Assembly: GCA_035503915.1 (NCBI GenBank)
Contig: DATJSU010000021.1
Span: 10,436-74,435, forward strand
Reading direction: 5' to 3'
DNA from: DATJMJ01 sp035503915
Lineage (GTDB): Bacteria; Actinomycetota; Acidimicrobiia; Acidimicrobiales; Palsa-688
Length of the DNA: 64,000 nt
Shown here piece by piece: positions 34,132 to 41,903 of this stretch; position 1 is the stretch's first letter; each line of letters begins with the position of its first letter. The notes under the pieces are model-generated. The model saw only the letters and a program-made list of their open reading frames with translations, was not told where the DNA came from and did no database searches. The position numbers and the translations under genes are program-made.

Positions 34132-35127
34132 ATGACTGACACCGCTGCCCCGGCGACGACCTACACCTGCCCCTACTGCAGGCAGACCTCCTCCGGGGCG
34201 GGAAAGAGCTGCCCGAACTGCGGCGCCCCGGTCAACATCGAGCTACGCACGACTGCGTCTGGGTGGACCGAGCTCCCCTCGATCGCCGACATGGCAAAGA
34301 TCCAGTTCGGCCGTTCTTCGTGCCAGGTGGAGGGCCGTCTTGTGCCCGTCGCCGAGATGAACCTCGCCGAGGGCGACGGCGTCTATTTCACCCACGACGT
34401 CTTGTTGTGGAAAGAGCCGGCAGTTCAAATGGACGCGATGGCCCTCAGCAAGCCTTGGACGAGGAACCGCAGCGGGATGCAGCTCGTCATGATGCAGGCC
34501 GCCGGCCCCGGGAGGGTTGCGTTCTCCCATGACAGCCCTGGCGAGCTGGTCGCGCTTCCTTTGCAGCCAGGAGCTGCTGTGGACGTGCGGGAGCACGCGC
34601 TCCTTGTCGCTACCTCCGCCGTCACTTATGACTGGGTGGAGTCGGGGATCTGGTTCTTGGCGCCCGAAAAGGGCCACCACCAGCAAGCGTCCTCGCCCGG
34701 TGGCAGCCTCCTGCGGGTGGGGCTCGAGATGGCAGGCGCGGGAAGGGAGAGGGAGAGGAGCGACGACCAGCCCACGTGGCACTACCCCCTCGGCCAGTAC
34801 CTCGACCGCTTCCATGCGGGCGAACGGCCAGGGCTGGTCATGGTGCAAGTGAGTGGTAACGCATATGTTCGAGACCTTGCTGCCGGCGAGTCGCTGCTGA
34901 TAAAACCCCCGGCGTTGCTTTTCAAGGACCCCTCGGTCGGGATCCAGCTTCACGTCGAATACCCGGCCGCCGGCGTCAAGATCTGGCAGACCTGGACCAA
35001 CCGTTACCTCTGGGTGCGGGCCTGGGGCCCCGGCCGGATCGGCTTGCAATCCTGCTACGACCATTTGGATGACCCTGGGACGGACTTTCGCGACCTGTCC
35101 CCGCACACCGATTATCTCTGGCGCTAA
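34132..35127 (+). CDS. AIM24-family protein with N-terminal zinc ribbon (2)
   Basis: The 331-residue paralogue of the preceding protein also starts with a zinc ribbon (CPYCRQTSSGAGKSCPNCG, residues 13-31), then the AIM24 fold with GPGRVAFSHDSPGELVALPL, DVREHALLVATS and GESLLIKPPALLFKDPSV, ending GPGRIGLQSCYDHL. A charged insert (about residues 185-215, with RERERS) takes the place of the other protein's linker at a different point. Shared order and 66-bp spacing point to tandem duplication and cotranscription. Function unknown; a scaffold at the membrane or with nucleic acid is conceivable. Confidence 0.78.
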   Translation: MTDTAAPATTYTCPYCRQTSSGAGKSCPNCGAPVNIELRTTASGWTELPSIADMAKIQFGRSSCQVEGRLVPVAEMNLAEGDGVYFTHDVLLWKEPAVQMDAMALSKPWTRNRSGMQLVMMQAAGPGRVAFSHDSPGELVALPLQPGAAVDVREHALLVATSAVTYDWVESGIWFLAPEKGHHQQASSPGGSLLRVGLEMAGAGRERERSDDQPTWHYPLGQYLDRFHAGERPGLVMVQVSGNAYVRDLAAGESLLIKPPALLFKDPSVGIQLHVEYPAAGVKIWQTWTNRYLWVRAWGPGRIGLQSCYDHLDDPGTDFRDLSPHTDYLWR

Positions 35128-35167
35128 AGGGCAAGTAAACAGGCTGCCATCCCAGGCCCGGAAAAGA

Positions 35168-35860
35168 ATGAGCCAAAGCTCCCCCCCGGCCGTTGTCTTA
35201 TTGAGCGGCGGCTTGGATTCTGCGACGGTTTTGGCGATAGCAGCCTCCGAGGGCTACACACCCTATGCGTTGAGCGTCGAGTACGGGCAGCGCCACCATG
35301 TCGAAGTCGCTGCTGCTCGGAGGGTGGCGGCGGCGGGAGGTGCCAAGGAGCACGTAGTGGTGCAGGTTGACCTCCGTGCCTTCGGTGGTTCGGCGCTCAC
35401 CGACGACATCGCTGTGCCTCATCACGAAACGGTCGAGCAATTGGCCAGTGACATCCCGGTCACGTATGTCCCTGCCCGCAACACGATCTTTTTGTCCCTC
35501 GCCCTCGCTTGGGCCGAGACGCTTGGGTGCGACGACATATTCGTTGGTGTGAACGCGATCGACTACAGCGGCTACCCCGACTGCCGCCCGGAATATCTCG
35601 CAGCCTTCGAAAACATGGCAAATCTCGCTACTAAAGCGGCCGTCGAGGGCCGCCAGCGAGCCAAGATCCACGCGCCCTTGATCGCGCTCAACAAGGCGCA
35701 AATAATTAGCCGGGGGCTGGAGCTCGGGGTCGATTACTCCCTCACCCACAGCTGTTACGAGCCGGGGCCAGAAGGGCGTGCTTGCGGCACGTGCGGTTCG
35801 TGCTTGTTGCGGAAAAAAGGCTTCGACGAGCTGGGGATCCCCGACCCGGCCAACAAATAG
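35168..35860 (+). CDS. queC: 7-cyano-7-deazaguanine synthase
   Basis: The 230-residue ATP-dependent enzyme turns 7-carboxy-7-deazaguanine into preQ0. It shows the PP-loop VVLLSGGLDSATVLAIA at the N-terminus, VEYGQRHHVEV, YVPARNTIFLS, GVNAIDYSGYPDCRPE and the zinc site with four cysteines in CYEPGPEGRACGTCGSC. ATG 35168 follows GGAAAAG. It lies 40 bp after the second AIM24 gene, but no queD, queE or folE is in the window, so the rest of the pathway must be elsewhere. Confidence 0.95.
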   Translation: MSQSSPPAVVLLSGGLDSATVLAIAASEGYTPYALSVEYGQRHHVEVAAARRVAAAGGAKEHVVVQVDLRAFGGSALTDDIAVPHHETVEQLASDIPVTYVPARNTIFLSLALAWAETLGCDDIFVGVNAIDYSGYPDCRPEYLAAFENMANLATKAAVEGRQRAKIHAPLIALNKAQIISRGLELGVDYSLTHSCYEPGPEGRACGTCGSCLLRKKGFDELGIPDPANK

Positions 35861-35871
35861 CGCCGCCCCGG

Positions 35872-36948
35872 TCAGCGCGCCGTTTTGAAATGGGCCAGCG
35901 CGGGGCCCGCAGGCCAGGCCTTCACGGCGCCCGTGACCCGCACGGAGACGATGGTGCCCGCACTGAGCGGGGAGCGCCCGGCGAGACGGGCCTGCACGGT
36001 CGAGCGAGCGCCGTCGGCGCCCAGCTTGACCGTGACCAGCATGTCGTGGCCGTAAAACTGGCAGTCGCTCACGCGACCTGGGAGGCCTGTGCTGCTCGAA
36101 CCGTTGTCGAGCTCTACTTGCTCGGGGCGGACGAGCACCAAGAGCTTCTCCCCCTCGGTGTAATCGCGCCCCCCAAGGTCGAGCGCTCCAACCGACGTTT
36201 GTGCCCTGCCTTGCCGAACTGTCGCCTCCAAGATGTTGGCATCCCCGACGAAGCGCGCCACAGCGGGGTCAAGGGGCTCGGCGTAGAGCTCCTCAGGCTC
36301 CGCTGACTGCGCAACGCGCCCTTGTCTCAGGACCGCCACCATGTCGGCCAGGGAAAGGGCCTCGTCCTGGTCATGGGTCACCAAGACGGCGGTCGTCGAG
36401 GTTTCGGCGAGAACTCTTGCCACGTCAGCTCGCACCTCGGTGCGCAAGGCGGCGTCGAGGGAGGAAAAAGGCTCGTCGAGCAGCACGAGGCTCGGTTTGG
36501 TGGCGAGCGCGCGGGCGAGAGCCACCCTTTGCTGCTGACCGCCGGACAGCTGGTGGGGGTACTGCCTACTGACCCCCTCGAGGCCCACCAGAGCGAGCAG
36601 TTCGTCGACCCGGCCGCCCTTTCGCTCCCGCTTGGTGAGGCCGAAACCGACGTTGGCGGCAGCATCGAGATGAGGAAAAAGGGCACCCTCTTGGGGCACA
36701 TAGCCGATCCGGCGAGCCTCGGGCGGGACGTGTGTGCGACCGTCTTCGACCACGGCCCCCCCGATCGTGACCGACCCGCTATCGGCTCGCTCGAAGCCCG
36801 CCAAGATCCGAAGCAGTGTGGTCTTCCCGCTGCCCGAGGGCCCGAGCACCGCCGTCAGGGAAGCCTCCGCCACCTCGAGGTCTACCCCGGCCAGGACCAA
36901 GTGGTCCCCAAAGGCCTTGTGGAGGCCCTTCACGGCGACGCTGGACAC
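35872..36948 (-). CDS. ABC importer ATPase, FbpC/CysA-like, without partner genes
   Basis: The protein of about 358 residues has Walker A GPSGSGKTTLLR, the Q-loop GYVPQEGALFPHL, signature LSGGQQQR, Walker B LVLLDEPFSSLD and a C-terminal TOBE-type domain (about 240-350, with VRPEQVEL). The VPPEARRIGYVPQEG segment resembles ferric-ion or sulfate ATPases more than the UgpC/MsiK sugar group. GTG 36948 is preferred; TTG 36963 is possible. No permease or binding protein flanks it, so the partners are unknown. Confidence 0.82.
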   Translation of the reverse strand: MSSVAVKGLHKAFGDHLVLAGVDLEVAEASLTAVLGPSGSGKTTLLRILAGFERADSGSVTIGGAVVEDGRTHVPPEARRIGYVPQEGALFPHLDAAANVGFGLTKRERKGGRVDELLALVGLEGVSRQYPHQLSGGQQQRVALARALATKPSLVLLDEPFSSLDAALRTEVRADVARVLAETSTTAVLVTHDQDEALSLADMVAVLRQGRVAQSAEPEELYAEPLDPAVARFVGDANILEATVRQGRAQTSVGALDLGGRDYTEGEKLLVLVRPEQVELDNGSSSTGLPGRVSDCQFYGHDMLVTVKLGADGARSTVQARLAGRSPLSAGTIVSVRVTGAVKAWPAGPALAHFKTAR

Positions 36949-36966
36949 AACTAAGGTTACCAACGC

Positions 36967-37209
36967 CTAACTCGCGGGCTGGGAGGCTGTCTGGCGTGCG
37001 GCCACGGCGCTTGGCTCGGTCCCGCCGGCCGTCAACTTGGGCTGTGGGTCGCCGTGCCTGAGCGGTCCTTCAGGCTGAGGAGCGCGTCGAGAGCCGAAGC
37101 ACCCCTTCCCTGCTTGCTTTGCTTTGTGGAGGGCGATATCTGCGTCTCGCAGCAGTTCGTCGGCGCTCGTTCGCGGCCCGGTCGCAACGCCGAATGCTCG
37201 CACGGACAT
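36967..37209 (-). pseudogene. C-terminal remnant of a GGDEF (diguanylate cyclase) domain
   Basis: The frame contains MSVRAFGVATGPRTSADELL followed by RDADIALHKAKQAGKGCF, which is the closing part of a GGDEF domain (S-GVA----ELLRDADIALY-AK--GK). The catalytic GGDEF half is missing, because upstream the frame continues into DNA that codes for the aldo/keto reductase on the other strand. A tail of about 40 residues leads to TAG at 36967. It is a decayed 3' end, now serving as the promoter region of the reductase. Confidence 0.6.
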
Positions 37210-37284
37210 CGAGCGGGGGGCCGGCTCCTTTCGCCGACTTCGCCTATTTCGCCTACGAGCGCCCAGGCTTATAAGGTCAGCGCC

Positions 37285-38247
37285 ATGGAATACACTCACC
37301 TTGGCCGCAGCGGCCTCAGGGTCAGCCGGCTCTGCCTGGGCACCATGAACTTTGGCCCCGAGACGAGCGAAGAAAGCTCGTTCGAGATCATGGAGCTGGC
37401 TCACGACAACGGCATCAATTTCTTCGATACTGCAGACGTTTATGGTTGGCGAAAAGGCGAGGGCGTTACCGAACAGATCCTCGGGCGCTGGTTCGCCAAG
37501 GGTGGCGGGCGCAGGGAGAGGACGGTGCTCGCCACAAAAGTCCATAATCCTATGGGCGATTGGCCCAACGAGGAAAAACTCTCGGCCCTCCATGTCCGCC
37601 GCGCATGCGAGGCATCCCTTCGCCGTTTGCAAACCGACTACATCGACCTCTACCAGATGCACCACATCGACCGCGAGACCCCTTGGGAGGAGATCTGGGA
37701 GGCGATGGAGGTGCTGCGCTACCAAGGCAAGATCCTCTATGCCGGCTCGTCGAACTTCGCTGGCTGGCATATCGCACAGGCACAGGAAGCAGCACAAAAG
37801 CGGCACTTCGTGGGCCTGGTGTCCGAGCAGTCCTATTACAACCTCATCGTGCGGGACATCGAAAGGGAGGTCGTTCCCGCCTGCCTTCACTACGGCGTCG
37901 GGGTCATCCCCTGGTCGCCGCTCGCGGGGGGTTTGTTGGGGGGCGTACTGCGCAAGGAAGCCTCGACCGGCCGGGGCGCTCGCAACGACCGGCTGGAGGC
38001 CGAGCGGCCACGGGTCGAAAAGTTCGAGAAAATGTGCGAGCGCATCGGGCAAGGCCCCGGCGAGGTCGCCCTTGCCTGGCTCTTGACCCGCCCAGGTGTC
38101 ACGGCCCCCATCGTTGGGCCCCGCACGCCTGAACAATTTACAAGTGCCCTGAGGGCGCTCGACTTGGAGCTCGGGCTCTCCTTCATCGAGGAGCTCGATG
38201 GGCTCTTTCCCCCGCATAAGCCCGCCCCGGAGGCTTACGCCTGGTAG
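37285..38247 (+). CDS. Aldo/keto reductase
   Basis: The 320-residue NADPH-dependent barrel enzyme begins MEYTHLGRSGLRVSRLCLGT. The catalytic tetrad is visible as Asp and Tyr in FFDTADVYG, Lys in LATKVHNPMG and His in DLYQMHHID. The C-terminal cofactor part has LLTRPGVTAPIVGPRT. It resembles YhdN/YajO-type reductases; the physiological carbonyl substrate is unknown. ATG 37285 follows AAGG. Longer in-frame starts would use the GGDEF remnant. Confidence 0.9.
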   Translation: MEYTHLGRSGLRVSRLCLGTMNFGPETSEESSFEIMELAHDNGINFFDTADVYGWRKGEGVTEQILGRWFAKGGGRRERTVLATKVHNPMGDWPNEEKLSALHVRRACEASLRRLQTDYIDLYQMHHIDRETPWEEIWEAMEVLRYQGKILYAGSSNFAGWHIAQAQEAAQKRHFVGLVSEQSYYNLIVRDIEREVVPACLHYGVGVIPWSPLAGGLLGGVLRKEASTGRGARNDRLEAERPRVEKFEKMCERIGQGPGEVALAWLLTRPGVTAPIVGPRTPEQFTSALRALDLELGLSFIEELDGLFPPHKPAPEAYAW

Positions 38248-38257
38248 GCGTCGCCCC

Positions 38258-38287
38258 GGGCACGCCGGGGAGCGCGCCGGCGTGCCC
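38258..38287. terminator. Hairpin between convergent reductase genes
   Basis: GGGCACGCCGG (38258-38268) pairs perfectly with CCGGCGTGCCC (38277-38287) around 8 nt, in the 54-bp gap between two converging genes. A bidirectional terminator without U-tract is likely. Confidence 0.65.
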
Positions 38288-38301
38288 AGCCGGCGCCCCG
38301 C

Positions 38302-38817
38302 TTACCAGGTACCGAGGTGGACCACCTCGTCAAAGGGGCGACGGTTCAACTTCTTGATGGGAGCGAGGGGCCGGTCTCCCGGGTAGCCAAATGCGACGAG
38401 GTGCGCACAGTACCGGTCCTCGGGAAAGCGGAGGATCTTGCGCGCGAGGACCTGGTCGTTTGCCGATGAGTGGCCGCTCCCTATGCCTTGGTCCGTGGCA
38501 GCGATCATCATTGCCATGACGGCTTGGCCGGCATCGAACTGGTCGAGCTCGCGGTCGTGCTCGTTGTCGACGTCCGGGAGGATGACGGCGACCGTGGCTG
38601 CGGAGCTCGCGACGTGGCGCCCGTACTGCCACACCGCGGCCAACTCTTTGAGCTGCTCGTGATCGGTGCAAACGACGAAGTCCCTGTGCTGGCGGTTATT
38701 TGCCGAGGGGGCCATCCACCCTGCCTGGGCTATGCGCTCGAGGGCGTTGGCGGGCAACGACTTGTCCGTATAGGCCCGGACATTGCGCCTGGCTGTGATT
38801 GCGTCCCAAGTTTCCAT
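38302..38817 (-). CDS. Nitroreductase-family protein
   Basis: The 171-residue FMN-dependent enzyme begins METWDAITARRNVRAYTDKS, the RRSVRxY-type flavin site. It continues with GWMAPSANNRQHRDFVV, DAGQAVMAMMIAATDQGIGS and the closing LVAFGYPGDRPLAPIKKLNR. It should work as a dimer reducing nitro groups, quinones or similar substrates with NAD(P)H. Its size is near the lower end for the family. No cofactor partner gene is adjacent. Confidence 0.88.
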   Translation of the reverse strand: METWDAITARRNVRAYTDKSLPANALERIAQAGWMAPSANNRQHRDFVVCTDHEQLKELAAVWQYGRHVASSAATVAVILPDVDNEHDRELDQFDAGQAVMAMMIAATDQGIGSGHSSANDQVLARKILRFPEDRYCAHLVAFGYPGDRPLAPIKKLNRRPFDEVVHLGTW

Positions 38818-38900
38818 GTGGGCAAGCTACCTTCGCCCGGGCCCTATCGTCGCAGCGGCCGGGCCAGGCCGGCGCCCGCCTGACCCACCGGCCCGAGCTC

Positions 38901-40328
38901 CTAGGGGCCCGCGGACTGCGCCCCGAGGAGGAAGGCTCTTTCGTTGAGCTCCAATGCCGCGGGCTTTGAGCGCAGCGTCGCTCTGAGGGCGGTCAGGAAG
39001 GTCTCGGGGGGGAAAACTCTTGTCGTGGCCTGGAGCATGCCCAGCGCGACGAGGTTCTTGACCAGCGGTGCGCCAAGCCGTTGTGCAGCGCTGGCAAAAG
39101 GTCGGCCGAGGACTGTGACGCCCTCGGCGAGCTGCACGGGCGGGGGGCCCATGACCGAACTGTCGTAGATCACGGTGCCTCCCGGCCGCACAGTGGGGCC
39201 GAACTTGGCCAGGCTCGGAGAGTTGAAAGCGACGAGGACATGGGGCCTTGGGGCAGACGGTGAGAGCACCTCGCGCCTGGCGACGTGGACGTCGGCGTAG
39301 GACGTACCGCCGCGCGACTCAGGCCCATAGCTCGGGATAAGTGTCGAGTCGTAGCCCTCGTTTACCGCAGCACGTGTCGTGATCATCGCTGCCGTCTGAG
39401 CTCCATCTCCGCCGGCGCCGGCGAACTTGAAGCTGATATCTTCGGGGTCGAGGTGCGACGGGAACTTATCGGCGAACCTCGGTTCGCGCTCGCCGTTTGC
39501 ACCGATCGCGCTGAGGATCTCCTCAGTGCTGTAGCTCGGTGTCGCGAAGGCAGGGAAGGAACCAGCTCCAACCAGGTCCTTTTTCACACCGAGAGGGAAA
39601 ACCGGGACCATGTTGTCCTTTACCCAACGCGAAGCCGCCTGGGGGTCGAGCCCGAGGTGCACCGGGCACTCCGAGAGGACCTCGATCAGGGCGAAACCAG
39701 CCTGGTTTAGTTGGGTTTCGAGCGCCTTGTGGATCGAACGCTTGGCGTGGGCGCGCTGCCTGTTGTCGTACAGGGCCACCCTTTCGACGTACACCGGGCC
39801 GTCCAACCCGGCTATGAGCTCAGCTATTTTGAGCGGCTGACCAGAAAGTGCGGTACGGCCTTGGGGCGTCGTCGTGGTCCGTTGCCCGAGGAGGGTCGTG
39901 GGTGCCATCTGGCCGCCAGTCATGCCATAAACGGCATTGTTGATGAAAATTACCGTGATGGGGGCCCCTAGCTGCGCAGTGCTGACAATTTCGGCAAGGC
40001 CGATCGAGGCGAGGTCCCCATCCCCTTGATAGGCGATGACTATCGAACTTGGGTTTGCGGTTTTGTGGCCGATGGCGACGGCAGGGGCGCGGCCGTGTGC
40101 CGCTTGGGAGTTGCCGACATCGAAGTAGTAGTACATAAATACTGAACAACCGACAGGAGAGACGAGGACGGTCCGGTCTTGCACCCCAAGGGACCCGATG
40201 GCGTCTGCAAGGTACTTCTGGACCAAGCCGTGCCCGCAGCCGGGGCAATAAGTCGTCGAGCGGCCCTTTGTGCCTTCGCCGCCATCGTGGCGAGAAAAAG
40301 TGCTGTAAAAAACTTGAGCTGCCATCAT
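38901..40328 (-). CDS. 2-oxoacid:ferredoxin oxidoreductase, fused beta (TPP) and gamma subunits
   Basis: The 475-residue protein has a thiamine-diphosphate beta domain (about residues 1-285) with TTYCPGCGHGLVQKYLADAI, AYQGDGDLASIGLAE and INNAVYGMTGGQMAPTT, then a gamma domain (about 295-470) with FAGAGGDGAQTAAMITTRAA and SYGPESRGGTSYADV. It cleaves a 2-oxoacid with CoA and passes electrons to ferredoxin. Subunit architecture resembles branched-chain (Vor) or 2-oxoglutarate (Kor) enzymes. Its ATG overlaps the TGA of the Fd-alpha gene upstream, so the two are made 1:1. Confidence 0.9.
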   Translation of the reverse strand: MMAAQVFYSTFSRHDGGEGTKGRSTTYCPGCGHGLVQKYLADAIGSLGVQDRTVLVSPVGCSVFMYYYFDVGNSQAAHGRAPAVAIGHKTANPSSIVIAYQGDGDLASIGLAEIVSTAQLGAPITVIFINNAVYGMTGGQMAPTTLLGQRTTTTPQGRTALSGQPLKIAELIAGLDGPVYVERVALYDNRQRAHAKRSIHKALETQLNQAGFALIEVLSECPVHLGLDPQAASRWVKDNMVPVFPLGVKKDLVGAGSFPAFATPSYSTEEILSAIGANGEREPRFADKFPSHLDPEDISFKFAGAGGDGAQTAAMITTRAAVNEGYDSTLIPSYGPESRGGTSYADVHVARREVLSPSAPRPHVLVAFNSPSLAKFGPTVRPGGTVIYDSSVMGPPPVQLAEGVTVLGRPFASAAQRLGAPLVKNLVALGMLQATTRVFPPETFLTALRATLRSKPAALELNERAFLLGAQSAGP

Positions 40329-41728
40329 TTCACACCCTTAAGACCGTGTACGTGCTCGGTAATTTCATCCTGGGTAGGCAGGACGCCACCCATGCGGCGC
40401 ACGTGGCTCACGGGAGGTGGTGCATGTACACCTGCGTGGCTGAGGGCGAGCCTCATTTCGTCCTCCAGCTGGCCGCTGCTCGCTTCGACGACTACGAGGT
40501 GCTCGGCGCCGGAGAGGACTGCACAGAGGTCGTCTATCGGGAAAGGCCAGATCGTGACCGGCCTCAGCAGCCCGGCTTTCACGCCCTCGCCCCGGAGCTG
40601 TTGGACGGCACCCTTGCAAAGCTGGGAGGGCGTGTTGCATGCGACCAGGACCACCGAGGCGTCGTCGCAGTAATAGCGCTCCGCTCGCTGCTCCAAAAGG
40701 GTCATCTCGTGGTATTTCTCGTTGAGGTGTTCGTTGTGCCTTTCGAGCTCCAGCGGGTCGAGCTCGAGCGAGCAGATCAAATTGCCGCGGTGCGGCCCGT
40801 CGCCGTGCACAGCCCAGCCCGGCGTAGCAGGCACGACCATCGCGTCCGGCAGCTGCACTTTGCCCACCATCTGCCCGAGGTAGCCATCCCCGAGCACCAG
40901 GACCGGGTTACGGTACTTGAACGCGAGGTCGAACGAGAGCATCGTCAGGTCGAGCATTTCTTGCGGGCTGGCAGGCGCAAAGGAGATCGCGTGCGTGTTG
41001 CCGTGGCCGAGGCCCCGGCATGCGAGCTTTATATCAGCCTGCTCGGGGCCGATATTGCCGAGCCCGGGGCCGCCCCGCATTATGTTGACGAAGACCGCCG
41101 GTACTTCGGCGCCGACCATATAAGAGATCCCTTCCAACATCAGGCTGAAACCGGGCGAGCTCGTGAAAGTCAGGCACCGTGTGCCAGCGCCGCCTGTGCC
41201 GTACATCATGTTGACTGTCGCGACTTCGCTTACCGCCTGTAAGAAAACTCCGCCCAATTGAGGGAGGATCCGGGCCATCATCTCGGCACCTTCGGTTGAG
41301 GGCGTGATCGGGTACCCGAAGACGTGCCTGCAGCCGGCCAGGACGGCACCGACGGCAGCCGCGCTTGTGCCTTTCATGACGATGGGCTCGCACGGGGGCA
41401 GGGGCACCTTGGTACCGGTTATATCGGGGCTAGGCAATGAGCTTTTTGTGCCGTCTGCCGGCCCCTCGGGAGCGTTGGCGCTGGCAGCCGTCCCGAGCTT
41501 GCCTGTCCCAAGCAAGCTGAGGCCATAAGGTTCGGGGCAAGCATCGAAGCACAAGCCACAGCCATTACAGTTGCTAAGGTCGAGGTTCACCGGCACCAAG
41601 CCAGTTGCCGCGTTTACCTCCGTTCCCAGCGTGAAGCACCCTCTTGCGCAGGACGCAATGCACCTGCCGCAGCCCTTACAGTACTCGGGCACGACGAGGG
41701 GTTTGCTTCGTTGGGCCAGCACGGGCAT
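40325..41728 (-). CDS. 2-oxoacid:ferredoxin oxidoreductase, ferredoxin domain fused to alpha subunit
   Basis: The 467-residue protein starts with a 2x[4Fe-4S] domain (CKGCGRCIASC and CNGCGLCFDACP, within residues 15-65). After a linker of about 45 residues the alpha subunit follows: VFGYPITPSTEGAEMM, a catalytic pyrimidine-domain segment SEVATVNMMYGTGGAGTR, and GPGLGNIGPEQADIKLACRG. It forms the core with the beta-gamma protein encoded downstream. It is divergent from an ADP-forming acyl-CoA synthetase gene across 175 bp. Confidence 0.9.
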   Translation of the reverse strand: MPVLAQRSKPLVVPEYCKGCGRCIASCARGCFTLGTEVNAATGLVPVNLDLSNCNGCGLCFDACPEPYGLSLLGTGKLGTAASANAPEGPADGTKSSLPSPDITGTKVPLPPCEPIVMKGTSAAAVGAVLAGCRHVFGYPITPSTEGAEMMARILPQLGGVFLQAVSEVATVNMMYGTGGAGTRCLTFTSSPGFSLMLEGISYMVGAEVPAVFVNIMRGGPGLGNIGPEQADIKLACRGLGHGNTHAISFAPASPQEMLDLTMLSFDLAFKYRNPVLVLGDGYLGQMVGKVQLPDAMVVPATPGWAVHGDGPHRGNLICSLELDPLELERHNEHLNEKYHEMTLLEQRAERYYCDDASVVLVACNTPSQLCKGAVQQLRGEGVKAGLLRPVTIWPFPIDDLCAVLSGAEHLVVVEASSGQLEDEMRLALSHAGVHAPPPVSHVRRMGGVLPTQDEITEHVHGLKGVK

Positions 41729-41903
41729 GGCTCTACCTCCTGTCGAAAGACCTTCAACGTCTTCATCTTCGGCCCCGTGGGGCGTGGCGACCAGGCCTTT
41801 CGGTCGGATCCTGGGGGCCGAAAGACCCTTCTCCGCCGACGACGAGGGTGCGGTGACCTTGTGCTCTACACGTGCGCAGTGGCCGCACTGAGACTGATGA
41901 AAA

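Noticed and set aside
36967..38217. 416-codon minus-strand frame through the aldo/keto reductase
   Set aside because: Only its last 80 codons look like protein (GGDEF stump). The rest is the shadow of the reductase gene.
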